Origin: Pseudomonadota bacterium
GTDB taxonomy: Bacteria; Pseudomonadota; Alphaproteobacteria; Rhizobiales; Hyphomicrobiaceae
Reading direction: 5' to 3'
NCBI GenBank assembly: GCA_023412805.1
Contig: JAEZRM010000002.1
Span: forward strand, 1-64,000
Length of the DNA stretch: 64,000 bases
Shown in pieces: positions 8,217 through 17,600 of this stretch. How positions within the stretch are numbered: the first letter of the stretch is position 1; each line of letters begins with the position of its first letter. The notes below the pieces were generated by a model. That model saw nothing but the letters and a program-made list of their open reading frames with translations, was not told the origin of the DNA and did not search any database. Made by a program: the position numbers and the translations under genes.

Positions 8217-8774
8217 ATGTCCCGCCGCATCGGCTACGCCCGCGTGAGCACCGACGACCAGGATCTCGCGATCCAGAATGCTGCCCTTGAGAGGGACGGC
8301 TGCGCGATCGTCTTTGAGGAGAAGCGGTCCGGGACCAAGCGCGACGGCAGGGATCAGCTACAACTCGCGTTGAAGGTGCTGATGAAGGGCGACAGCCTCG
8401 TTGTGACCCGGCTTGATCGCCTCGGTCGGTCTTTGCGTGACCTCGCCAACATTGCTCACGAGATCGACGCCCTCGGTGCCAACTTGCGCGTGATCGAGCA
8501 GAGCGTCGACACAGCGACCTCCGCAGGTCGCGCCTTCTTCGGGATGCTGGCGGTCTTTGCGCAGTTCGAAACTGACGTTCGGCGCGAGAGGCAGGCAGAG
8601 GGCATCGTGAGGGCGAAGAAGGCTGGTGTTTACACCGGCGCTAAGCCGCGGATCGATCGCGACGAGGTGCTGGCGCTGATCAACGCTGGAACTGGTCCAG
8701 CGGCCGCGGCCCGGGCACTCGGGGTCTCTCGCATGTCGATCTATCGGATCATCGACGAGCACAACAAAGCCTAG
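8217..8774 (+). CDS. Serine resolvase/invertase family recombinase
   Basis: A 185-residue site-specific recombinase: IGYARVSTDDQDLAIQ with the catalytic Ser near residue 11, LVVTRLDRLGRSLRDL with the conserved Arg pair, FGMLAVFAQFETDVRRER at the long E helix, and a C-terminal Hin-like helix-turn-helix (AAARALGVSRMSIYRII). The ATG at 8217 with GGAGG upstream is chosen over a GTG seven codons earlier. Such proteins resolve cointegrates of Tn3-type transposons. No Tn3 transposase is visible here. Its place just after the arsenic operon suggests the module moved as part of a larger element. Confidence 0.9.
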   Translation: MSRRIGYARVSTDDQDLAIQNAALERDGCAIVFEEKRSGTKRDGRDQLQLALKVLMKGDSLVVTRLDRLGRSLRDLANIAHEIDALGANLRVIEQSVDTATSAGRAFFGMLAVFAQFETDVRRERQAEGIVRAKKAGVYTGAKPRIDRDEVLALINAGTGPAAAARALGVSRMSIYRIIDEHNKA

Positions 8775-9102
8775 GATCTACTTTAGCGCGTTGGATCAGC
8801 GCTGGATTGGTGGTGGACGCGGGCCGAATAGCCAGTTGCCAAAGGATGCTCACGCTCGTTGTGGCACTGTGCTGCTAATCCGTCGTACGGCCGCCACTTC
8901 CTTGACACGTAGCTTATCCGAGTTCGCGATTGCGAGTTCGCCGGGCTGAGTCGGCAGGCCTCCGCGCTATGCGCGCTGTGGGCTCGAAAGCTGACATAAG
9001 CATTCCGTCGCGATGGGCCAGTAGCGGACATTGCCTCATAGCCGCCCAGCCCCGCTCCATGCGTCCCGATCGATCAGCATCGCCAGACCAGATCTGCTCG
9101 AA
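8775..9102. other. Intergenic stretch without a credible gene
   Basis: About 330 bases separate the resolvase from the IS66-type gene. The only sizeable frame is on the minus strand and has low-complexity, Ser/Arg-rich content with no recognisable motif. The part near 8985-9035 resembles short dispersed noncoding repeats common in Bradyrhizobium-like genomes (an impression from memory, not tested). No TnpB of IS66 follows the TnpA, so the element there is incomplete. Confidence 0.4.
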
Positions 9103-9489
9103 TTAACCTGATAGTGCTGCGACGAGCTGGCTCAGTGTACTCGGATCGATGCCGCCGTGGATCCGAATGCTCCTGCCGTTAGGGAGCTGAACTTCGACGA
9201 TCGCCCCCAGGCCCAAACTCTCGGATCCCAATTCCAAATGAGCATTTGAGGCCACATGATCTCGGTGTTGGCGCCGGGGACCCAAATCAGTTAGGGACGC
9301 GAGGCTCCTCTTCCAGCGGTAGAGCTGCACAGGACGGATGCCGTGCCGTCGTGCGATTGCTGAAGCGTTCGTGGCGGGAGCATAGGCTTCAGCTATCACT
9401 GCCAGCTTTTCGGCGAGTGACCACCGCCGACGCTTGCTTGCGGCTGGTTGGCAGTCGAGTTGGCCTCGGCTTGCCAAGCTATCGGTCAT
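9103..9489 (-). CDS. tnpA: IS66-type TnpA (IS3/IS66 helix-turn-helix transposase subunit), orphan
   Basis: About 128 residues. The centre RRRWSLAEKLAVIAEAYAPA, followed by IARRHGIRPVQLYRWKRSL, is the helix-turn-helix of IS66 TnpA proteins; the C-terminus VQLPNGRSIRIHGGIDPSTL with LVAAL also matches the TnpA tail. The ATG at 9489 has GGAGA upstream at good spacing. In intact IS66 elements tnpB and tnpC follow; neither is seen in the 330 bases downstream, so this is a remnant next to the secretion locus. Orphan copies are common and may be inert. Confidence 0.8.
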   Translation of the reverse strand: MTDSLASRGQLDCQPAASKRRRWSLAEKLAVIAEAYAPATNASAIARRHGIRPVQLYRWKRSLASLTDLGPRRQHRDHVASNAHLELGSESLGLGAIVEVQLPNGRSIRIHGGIDPSTLSQLVAALSG

Positions 9490-9561
9490 GGCAGGTCTCC
9501 ATAGCAAAGCTCGCATTCCCTTTACGGTTGGCATTCTGCGGCTGGAATTACGCAGTTCCGA

Positions 9562-10863
9562 TCACTCACGGAAGGCACGGCTCATCTGGTCGGTGATCGG
9601 TTTGGCCAGGTAGGAAAGTGCCGTGCGGGCGCCCGTGGACATGAAGACCTCGACAGGCATGCCGGGCACTAGCTTTAGGCCGCCAACGCTACGGCGATCC
9701 TTGTCCTCCATTTCGAGCCGCACCAGGTAGTAATTCTGGCCGGATTTCTGATCCACAGTGATGTCGGCTGCAACCTGGATCACGCGGCCGTCGAAATCAG
9801 GCGTCGTCTGCTGGTTGAATGCGGACAGTTTCAGCTTCGCGGGGCGCCCGACGATGACCTGATCGATATCAGCTGGGGAAATGCGAGCTTGAATAGTGAG
9901 ATCTTCATCAGCAGGCACGATCAGCATGACCTGCTCCGCCGCGGTTACGACACCGCCTATCGTGTGCACGGCGAGTTCGTGGACAATGCCCGACTGCGGC
10001 GCGCGTAAATCAATGCGGTTGAGCTTGTCTGCAGCCGCAATCTCGCGCTCCGCGAGTTCTGCGAGCCGCCCTTCGGCAGCACGCAATTCACGCTGGGATT
10101 GAACTCGAGCATTCTCGTCGACAGCCAGAATTTGAACGTTGATCTCGCTAATCTGCCCCTTGGCCCGTGCGATTTGCGCAACGAGGCTCCCATGTTCGCC
10201 CGTCAAGCGCATCTCATCGCGCTCCATGGCATAAACCCTCGACACCGGAGTGAGCTGCTTCTCATGGAGCATGCGGACCTGCTCGAGCTCGCGCTGGATC
10301 AGACGTATCTCTCCCGCCTTCGCATCGCGCTGGAGCGAAAGCCCGGTGATTTCCTCGTTGAGCTGTTCGATCCTCAAGTTGAGCTGCTGCTTCTGGTTTT
10401 CTCGTATCCGTCGCCCCTCTTCGAACAACCGGATTTCACCGGCGGCTACTGCGTGCGCATTTGCGCTCATCGAGCCGAAATCGGGTGCCATGATGATGGC
10501 CGGACTACCGTCTCGTTCGGCCGTGAGGCGGGCCGAGCGAGCCTTTAACTCGATCAGTTGTGAGCGAATGATGCCGATTTCGGCCTTGGTCTGCGTGTCG
10601 TCCAGGCTGATGAGCACATCTCCCGCAGAGACGGCGTCGCCGTTCTTCACATTTATTTTGGCGACGATGCCGCCATAGCTGTGCTGCACCTTCTTAACGT
10701 TGCGCTCGACGACAAAAGTGCCAGACGCGATGACCGCGCCTGTGAGATTGGCCGTTGCAGCCCATCCGCCGACTCCCAGGACCAGCAGCATCATGACCGA
10801 CGTCGCAAACAGGACATGCCAGCGGATCGAGAAGCCGGTAGCACCACTATTTTTGCGGCTCAT
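9562..10863 (-). CDS. Type I secretion periplasmic adaptor (HlyD/PrtE family)
   Basis: A 433-residue membrane fusion protein. One N-terminal membrane helix (about residues 15-35, VLFATSVMMLLVLGVGGWAA) is followed by a first lipoyl half-motif (SYGGIVAKINVKNGDAVSAG), a long coiled coil (residues about 95-290), the second lipoyl half (RAPQSGIVHELAVHTIGGVV) and a C-terminal beta barrel ending VEVFMSTGARTALSYLAKP, which is typical of the PrtE/AprE group. It links the inner-membrane ABC exporter to an outer-membrane TolC-type channel, not encoded in this window. It is the last gene of the minus-strand run peroxidase, ABC, RTX, HlyD. Confidence 0.93.
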   Translation of the reverse strand: MSRKNSGATGFSIRWHVLFATSVMMLLVLGVGGWAATANLTGAVIASGTFVVERNVKKVQHSYGGIVAKINVKNGDAVSAGDVLISLDDTQTKAEIGIIRSQLIELKARSARLTAERDGSPAIIMAPDFGSMSANAHAVAAGEIRLFEEGRRIRENQKQQLNLRIEQLNEEITGLSLQRDAKAGEIRLIQRELEQVRMLHEKQLTPVSRVYAMERDEMRLTGEHGSLVAQIARAKGQISEINVQILAVDENARVQSQRELRAAEGRLAELAEREIAAADKLNRIDLRAPQSGIVHELAVHTIGGVVTAAEQVMLIVPADEDLTIQARISPADIDQVIVGRPAKLKLSAFNQQTTPDFDGRVIQVAADITVDQKSGQNYYLVRLEMEDKDRRSVGGLKLVPGMPVEVFMSTGARTALSYLAKPITDQMSRAFRE

Positions 10864-10901
10864 TCAACTGTCCTCGTCAACAATTGACGCTCAATCGACT
10901 G

Positions 10902-12764
10902 CTATGTTTCGAAATGCTCGGCACGTAGCACGTAGGTGCCGATGAGCTCGAGTTCGAATTCCGCATCCGAGTCGCCATCGATATTGCCCTGGATGATGGT
11001 AACGGCCTGGCCGTCAAGCTCGTCGTACTTGAAGCGGATCTGACCGGGACGAGAAAACTCGTCGTGCTGACCGATCAGCACAAACTTCCGGATGTCCTGG
11101 TCCTGGAAGTGATCCTCGACGGCGTCTTCGAATTCGTCGCTGATGTCGTCGAGATCGATGCGGTCGCCTACTTCGAAGTCCAAAATCTTGTCCCGGTTGC
11201 CATAGCCGTATCCGACAGCCTTCGAGGAGCGGAACACGAAGACATCGGCCCCGGCGCCGCCTGACAGCTCATTCACGGCATCGTTCGCGACGATCGTATC
11301 GTCGCCTGAGCTCCCAATGACATTCTCGATATTCGTAATGATGTCACGTCCCGCAGCGCCCGATGTCTGCCCCTGAACCAAGTCGACGGTCACCGCGCCA
11401 GTGACACCCGAGGCGTCGTACGTGTCCGTTCCTGCTCCGCCATCATAGTGATCATCACCGTCGTCGTCGCTCGCGAGTATGACGTCATCCCCTTCGTCGC
11501 CAAAGACCCGATCGTCGCCATTTCCTCCGTCGAGCACGTCGCTTCCACTCCCCCCGAACAACACATCCTTTCCGTCGCCGCCAAACAGATGATCGTTGCC
11601 CGCCTCGCCGAAGATCACGTCATCGCCGGCTTCGGCGAACAGGATATCGTTGCCATCGCCGCCAAAGAGCCAGTCGTTGCCTGCGCCTCCGTATATCACG
11701 TCGTCGCCGGCATCACCGTAGAGCACGTCATTTCCATCGCCGCCGATGAGCGTGTCGTTCCCGGGACCGCCCAGGATGATGTCATCGCCCTCGCGCCCGA
11801 GTATCAGGTCATCACCATCAAGCCCTTCGATGGTGTCAGCCGAGCTCGAGCCGACAATGGTGTCGCCTGTCTCGGTGCCCTGTATGGGCGTCGCCGTCGC
11901 CGGCGTCAGATCCAGGTGGGCAAGGTGGGGTGTTCTGCTTTCGCCGTCACTCACGTCGTACGTGAAGATCACGCTGGACGTATCTCCGAGTGAGGGCATG
12001 AATGCGTAGTGTCCATTGCCACGTGCAACGAGCTGACCGGACGAAGCTGTCAGGCCTTGAATGGTCAGCGGATCGCCGTCCGGATCGATGACATTCTTCA
12101 GAAGATCGGACGTTGCAATCAGAGTCGACTGGTTCATCGCCAGTGCAGCTAGAACCACGGGCGCAGCTACCACGGGCGCGCGATTGATGCGCGCCGGAGG
12201 CGTTGGCTCCTCGTCGTCGTCGCGCGAAGAACCATCATGCCCACCAGATGCGCCACCGTGCGGCGAGACGCCGGACCAATCCGCAAAATCCGTATCAAAC
12301 GACGAGAGGTCCACGCGCTGACCGTGTTGAGCGCTATAGAGCTGCTCGTTGTCGTTGTCTGCTGGCGTCAGCGTCGTGCCACGGCGCGCCGCCGAGGCAA
12401 GCGGGCCGTCATAGATTTTGACGACGCCGGATGACGACTTGAGAAACGTATTCGGTTGAGACGCCCCCTGCTCCGCGTCCTCCTCGGCATCCAGTGCCTC
12501 TTCTTCGCTGTTCTCGGTAGGACGCGATGCGGCGGCGGCATTATCGCCGACGGTGCCGCCTGCTACCGGCGTCGCCGCATTCTGGGGACTTGGGCGCGCG
12601 TCTGCCGGCTCACCGAACAGCACGTTGCGCATGAGCATGAGGCTGCCCGCGAGAACGCTGCCAATGGCGACGTAGAGGCCACTGCGCGTCTCCTCACGCT
12701 CTTCGAGTTCGTACTTTCGGCGCGGACTGCCGTCGTCGTGAAATTCTTGCCGGAGCTGACTCAT
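10902..12764 (-). CDS. RTX-repeat calcium-binding protein with N-terminal hydrophobic segment
   Basis: About 620 residues. The ATG at 12764 follows GGGAGGAG and lies 17 bases after the ABC gene stop. Residues about 28-48 (LYVAIGSVLAGSLMLMRNVL) form a lone hydrophobic helix. After an acidic, disordered stretch comes a cadherin-like domain (VIDPDGDPLTIQGLT) and about a dozen GGxGxDxLx nonapeptides (for example GGDGNDILF), ending in the GGAGADVFVF and ILDFEVGDRIDL elements seen at the C-terminus of type I substrates. It is probably a second substrate or a surface-retained partner of the peroxidase. The internal helix is unusual for a plain RTX exoprotein. Confidence 0.85.
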   Translation of the reverse strand: MSQLRQEFHDDGSPRRKYELEEREETRSGLYVAIGSVLAGSLMLMRNVLFGEPADARPSPQNAATPVAGGTVGDNAAAASRPTENSEEEALDAEEDAEQGASQPNTFLKSSSGVVKIYDGPLASAARRGTTLTPADNDNEQLYSAQHGQRVDLSSFDTDFADWSGVSPHGGASGGHDGSSRDDDEEPTPPARINRAPVVAAPVVLAALAMNQSTLIATSDLLKNVIDPDGDPLTIQGLTASSGQLVARGNGHYAFMPSLGDTSSVIFTYDVSDGESRTPHLAHLDLTPATATPIQGTETGDTIVGSSSADTIEGLDGDDLILGREGDDIILGGPGNDTLIGGDGNDVLYGDAGDDVIYGGAGNDWLFGGDGNDILFAEAGDDVIFGEAGNDHLFGGDGKDVLFGGSGSDVLDGGNGDDRVFGDEGDDVILASDDDGDDHYDGGAGTDTYDASGVTGAVTVDLVQGQTSGAAGRDIITNIENVIGSSGDDTIVANDAVNELSGGAGADVFVFRSSKAVGYGYGNRDKILDFEVGDRIDLDDISDEFEDAVEDHFQDQDIRKFVLIGQHDEFSRPGQIRFKYDELDGQAVTIIQGNIDGDSDAEFELELIGTYVLRAEHFET

Positions 12765-12780
12765 GCGGCTCCTCCCAAGC

Positions 12781-14538
12781 TTAAGCGGCCGGACGGGGGA
12801 CAGACTTCTCTGGAACTGAAGGCGTGGATACGATCTTCGTCTGCTGTGCGAGGATCTCGCTCTTCGCACCAAAGGCGGCAAGTTTTCCCCCTTGGATGAC
12901 ACCAATCATGTCGACGGCAGCCAGAGCACTCGGTCGATGTGCGATGATCACTACGATCCCGCCACGCGCCCTTACGCTCTGTATGGCCTGCGTGAGTGCA
13001 GCCTCTCCCTCGGCGTCGAGATTGGAGTTGGGCTCGTCCAGCACGACGAGGAACGGATCATCGTACAGCGCCCGCGCGAGCGCGATGCGCTGGCGCTGAC
13101 CGGCTGATAGAGCCAAGCCGTTTGCTCCGAGCTGGCTCTCATAGCCCTGTGGCAGGCGCACGATCATCTCATGGACGCCGGCAGCCTTTGCAGCGGCCAG
13201 GATCTTCGCGCCATCCGCTTCGGGATCGAGGCGCGCGATGTTCTCTGCGACAGTCGCATCGAGGAGCGAGACTTCCTGTGGCAGATAGCCCATGTGGCGC
13301 CCAAGCGCGTCGGAATCCCATTGCGCCAGATCAGCATCGTCGAACCTGACATCGCCGCGCAGAACCGGCCAGACGCCAACGAGCGCTCGCGCCAATGTCG
13401 ACTTCCCGCTTCCGCTCGGGCCGATGACGCCGACGGCCTGTCCTGTAACTAAATCGAAGCTTACGTCACTGAGGATGACGGAGCCCGTGCTCGGGGCGGC
13501 CACGGTTATGCGTTCGACCTTCAAGGAACTCTTAGGGGGCGGCAAGGCGACCAGCGGCACCTCCACATCCATCGCGGTGAGTGTCTCGGTCAAGCGCGCG
13601 TAGCTCTTTCTGGCGGAAACGACGTGCTTCCATTGACTGATCGCGAGGTCGATCGGCGCCAGAGCACGCGCGGCGGCAACTGAGGCCGCGATGATCGCGC
13701 CGGCGGTCAGCATGCCCTGGATGGTCAGGTACGCACCGAGGCCGATGACCGCCGATTGCAGGATCATCCTCAGGACGCGGGAGATACCGCTCAGCGTGCC
13801 GATGACGTCGCTTGTTTTGGCCTGCAACGACAGGTGCTGGGAATTGACCTTCTGGAAGCGCGCAATCGCACGTCCCGAAAAGCCCATGGCCCGTATGGCC
13901 TCTGCATTGCGCGTGTGAGCGTCGGACATTGCTGTGCGCGCAACTGCGACTTGCTGCGAGGCGCTGGACTTCTCTCGAGTCAGGAGTTCGGCGAGGATCG
14001 TGAGCGCCGTGAGCAAGAGGGCGCCACCTGCCGTTAGCATTCCGAGCCACGGATGCAAGTACCAGACGAAAACGAGGTACAGCGGCATCCACGGAAGGTC
14101 CAACAGCGCAACTGGCCCCTGACTCCCCATGAATTGGCGGAGCGTATCGACATCGCGTCCCCTCTCCGAAGCCTCTGCGCTCGAAAAGCCGAACCGCGGC
14201 ATGTCGATCGTGACCTTGTGTGCCAACGGGGCGAGGCGCTCGTCGAGCTTGGCACCGAGGCGCACGAGGATTTGCGAGCGACTGATATCGAGAACGCCCT
14301 GGAAGGCGTAGAGGCCTATCGCCAACGCGGACAGCGCGACGAGTGTCGGGATACTATGGCTCGTCAGTGCGCGATCGTAGATCTGCAGCATGTACAGCGA
14401 ACCTGTGAGCGCCAATATGCTCACGATTCCCGACATGAGAAAGATAAAGAGCATCACTCCCTTGAGACCACCTATCTCACTGAAAGGCGTGCGCCGATTT
14501 GCAACGAACTTCCTGCGGGTCTTTCGCATTCGGATCAT
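12781..14538 (-). CDS. Type I secretion ABC exporter (PrtD/HlyB-like)
   Basis: About 585 residues: an ABC_membrane domain of six helices (residues about 20-300) and an ATPase domain with Walker A GPSGSGKST, Q-loop YLPQEVSLLD, signature LSAGQRQRIAL and Walker B FLVVLDEPNSNLD. No C39 or degenerate peptidase domain precedes the membrane part, which places it in the PrtD group that exports RTX proteases and similar proteins. The frame is open up to 14583, but that part lies in a strong hairpin, so the ATG at 14538 (or 14529, which has AGGATG upstream) is preferred. Next gene starts 17 bases after the stop. Confidence 0.93.
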   Translation of the reverse strand: MIRMRKTRRKFVANRRTPFSEIGGLKGVMLFIFLMSGIVSILALTGSLYMLQIYDRALTSHSIPTLVALSALAIGLYAFQGVLDISRSQILVRLGAKLDERLAPLAHKVTIDMPRFGFSSAEASERGRDVDTLRQFMGSQGPVALLDLPWMPLYLVFVWYLHPWLGMLTAGGALLLTALTILAELLTREKSSASQQVAVARTAMSDAHTRNAEAIRAMGFSGRAIARFQKVNSQHLSLQAKTSDVIGTLSGISRVLRMILQSAVIGLGAYLTIQGMLTAGAIIAASVAAARALAPIDLAISQWKHVVSARKSYARLTETLTAMDVEVPLVALPPPKSSLKVERITVAAPSTGSVILSDVSFDLVTGQAVGVIGPSGSGKSTLARALVGVWPVLRGDVRFDDADLAQWDSDALGRHMGYLPQEVSLLDATVAENIARLDPEADGAKILAAAKAAGVHEMIVRLPQGYESQLGANGLALSAGQRQRIALARALYDDPFLVVLDEPNSNLDAEGEAALTQAIQSVRARGGIVVIIAHRPSALAAVDMIGVIQGGKLAAFGAKSEILAQQTKIVSTPSVPEKSVPRPAA

Positions 14539-14560
14539 CCTGAATTCGCGGAGAGGTGAT

Positions 14561-14613
14561 CCCCGGCAGGGGCCGAAGCCCACGCCGGGGATTTCGGGGG
14601 GTCTCGGCCCCCC
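14561..14613 (-). terminator. Two tandem GC-rich hairpins between peroxidase and exporter genes
   Basis: On the transcript of the minus strand, the first hairpin after the peroxidase stop is GGGGGG-CCGAGA-CCCCCC (14613-14596). The second is a 13-base stem with two mismatches around a TTCG tetraloop (14590-14561, CCCCGGC ... GCCGGGG). There is no U-run, so these are not classical intrinsic terminators; they could partly stop transcription or act as a 3' stability element for the peroxidase mRNA. Confidence 0.6.
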
Positions 14614-14622
14614 ACTCAGCCA

Positions 14623-17600
14623 CTACGCGAAGTCCGCGCTGGTCAGATTGGTGCGGCCAACCACGCGGATGGCGAAATCTATGCCGCCGTCGGCATCGAC
14701 CGTGCCTTCGATGATCGTGTCGTTTCCATCCTCGCGAAGATTAAGCTGTCCGGCCATATTGAATGCTGCGTCGGTCGTGAGATGCGACGCAATATCCTGG
14801 GACAGATTCAGGCTCGCATAGAGAGGACGCAGATCGATCTGATCACCGGGCTGGAAGTCGGCGATCGTGTCGCCGTTCGCCGCGGCTGCCGATCTGAAGA
14901 CGAAGGTGTCGAGACCGATGCCGCCTTCGAGGACGTTGACGGCATTGCTGGCATAGATCGTGTCGTTACCAGCGCCGCCTATCACATTCTCGATGCCCTG
15001 CAGCGTGTCCGAGCCGCTCTGGCTGCCTTGCGCGAGGCCAGATCCGCTCGTACCGAGATCGATCACCACGCCTTCCGTCAGCGCGGAGAAATCGAGCGTA
15101 TCGATGCCGTTGCCACCATTGATGACGTCGTCACCATCGCCGATTGCCGCATAGATCTTATCGTTGCCGGAGCCTGCATTGATGATGTCGCGGCCGGCAC
15201 CACCGAAGATCAGGTCGTCGCCGTCCTCACCCATGATGGTGTCATCACCGGCGCCACCGAGGATGGTGTCGTTACCGGCACCGCCGATCAGCACGTCGTT
15301 GCCGTCGTCGCCAACGAGGACATCCGCTCCGGCACCTCCGAGGAGGACATCATCTCCGGCACCGCCGACCAGGTGGTCGTCACCATCGTGGCCGATCAGC
15401 GTGTCATTGCCGTCCATGCCGATCAGCGTGTCAGCACCTGCGCCGCCGGCGGCACTGTCGTTGATGGCGGTTCCGACGAACACGACACCGCTCTCGGCTG
15501 GAGTTGGATCGGGATCCTGCTGCCCACCGGTCGGAGGCGTGTTCGGCTCCTCCAGAGGCGGCGGCATCACTGGAGGCGTGATGGCCTGGGGAAGGGTTAT
15601 GGGCTGCCCGGCGATGCGGACCTCTGGATCGCCTTCCTCGCTGGTGACGAAGGTGACCGAATGGGTCTCGCTCGAAAACGTGGAGCTGCCATCTGCGTTC
15701 CGCGTCAGCTGATAGTCCTCTGCACTCGCGCCAGCCGGGAGATCGATGACATCCTGTGGACGCAATGTGCCGATGATCGTGTCGTTACCACCGTTCGTGC
15801 GGAACAAGATGCGATGGGCGGATACGAGCGACGAGATATCGACGGTATCGTCGCCGTCCGTGCCCTCGATCGTGATGGTGTTGTGGGAGAGGGTGGTCGG
15901 GGAAAAATCTCCGATTGGCACAAACGTATCGGCGCCGCCGCCGCCGTTGATGACCATTTCCTCGATGTTCGTCAGTTCCGCGATGATCGTCTCGCTGCCA
16001 GCAACCTCGCGTGTCACGATAATTTCCGTTGCGACCGCAAGGCCAATGGCGAGAGCCGCGGGTAAGCTCAGACGATCGTAGATGCGATACGTCTCGTTGG
16101 AGTTGTCGCCGGCAATATGGAATGTATCGTTGCCGACACCGCCATCCACGATGTCGCGACCATCGCCTGCTCGCCACAGAATGGTGTCGTTGCCATTGCC
16201 GGCATCGATCACATCGTCGCCGGTACCGCCGACGAGGATATCGGCGCCGGCACCGCTCGACAGCGTATCGTTTCCGCCATGACCGAGGAGGATCTGAAGA
16301 CCGGCGCCGCTCATCAGAGTTTCGCCGCCGTCAGTACCGTTGACAATAAGATGATTTCCTCCGTTGAACCTGAGCCGCTCGATGTCTGACAGCGTATCGG
16401 TGCCTTCCGCGCCGCTCAGGTCCGTCACGATGATGTCAGTGCCGGAAAGGCCGAAGGCGAAGTTCGTCACGGGGCCATCATAGACGGCCGAGTCCGTACC
16501 CTCGCCACCATTCAGAACGTCGTTGCCGGCCCCTCCGTGAAGCATGTCGGCGCTATTTCCGCCGTTCAGGATATCGTTGCCACCATTGCCGTAAAGAACA
16601 TCCGCGCCGTTGCCGCCGTCGGCGATATCATCGCCGTCGTTGCCGTTGAATGTCTGAGCACCAGCGCCACCGCTCCAGTTCTGGCCAACAATGCCGGTGG
16701 GCTCGGAGACGAGCGTTTCGACGTTGCCAGCGCCGTCCGTGAAGGATACGGAAACCCGTAGCGTCGCGCCCGCTTCCTGCAAAGGCGTATAGATCGAGCC
16801 GCTACCCCCAAAGGCGCCAGGAATATTCTCCCAGGTCATCCCGCCATCGACCGACACCTGCCATTGGTAGGCAAGTGCTCCGAGACCATTGGCGTCCGCA
16901 ATGGAATTGATGTCGACGCTGAGTGGCTGGCCCTGTGTCGGCGTTAGATCGCTGATGACGGGGGCGCCGGTAGCCGGCATGTTGAACAGCGAGGCTACTT
17001 CAATGGAGCCATCCGCGAACTGCAGTACCTCGATATTGTAGAGGCGGTCGGTGCCGTCGGACTCGCGATTGCGGCCGGTTACCGGGTCGATCTCGCCATC
17101 GTCAGGATCGATATGGGCGACAGTGATGCTCCCATCGGCATTCTGCGTGATCTCGTAGTTGTCGCGCACGTCCCAGTAGACGGCGGTATCCACGTCGCCA
17201 TCCTGACTACCGTCGAGGATTTCGCGCACGATCTCGAGCGTGCCAGGATTGATGCGGCCTTCGATCATCCACATCGTCAAGGATTTGGTCACGCCATCGA
17301 GTGTGACGCTGTCTTGAAGGCTCGCAACGCTGAATCCGAGGCCATCGTTCGACGTACCTGTGACGCGCACGTTGAGATAGCGGTCGCCGTCGATCACATC
17401 GTCGCCGCCGCGTCCTTCGATGACGTCGGAGCCACCGCCGCCGAGAAGGATATTGCCGCCGACGAAGATCGCTTCGGTTGTACCAGTCTGGCCGTCATCC
17501 CAAGAACCGTCGGCGTAATAGGCCCCCTCGGTCATCATCTCTGGCGTAATGATTTCGCCGAGGCCGTCGATGCGATCGATCGCCGCCTGATTGAGCTCAT

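Noticed and set aside
8783..9031. An 82-codon minus-strand frame after the resolvase
   Set aside because: Ser/Arg-rich composition without motif; more like a noncoding repeat.
11500..11850. Regular short repeats that might suggest a CRISPR or minisatellite
   Set aside because: They are the codons of RTX nonapeptides in a coding frame; spacing is 27 bases and the repeats vary.
14782..16065. A 427-codon plus-strand frame inside the peroxidase gene
   Set aside because: It is antisense to RTX repeats; its Val/Asp/Ile-rich repetitive content is the mirror of GGxGxD codons and has no domain.
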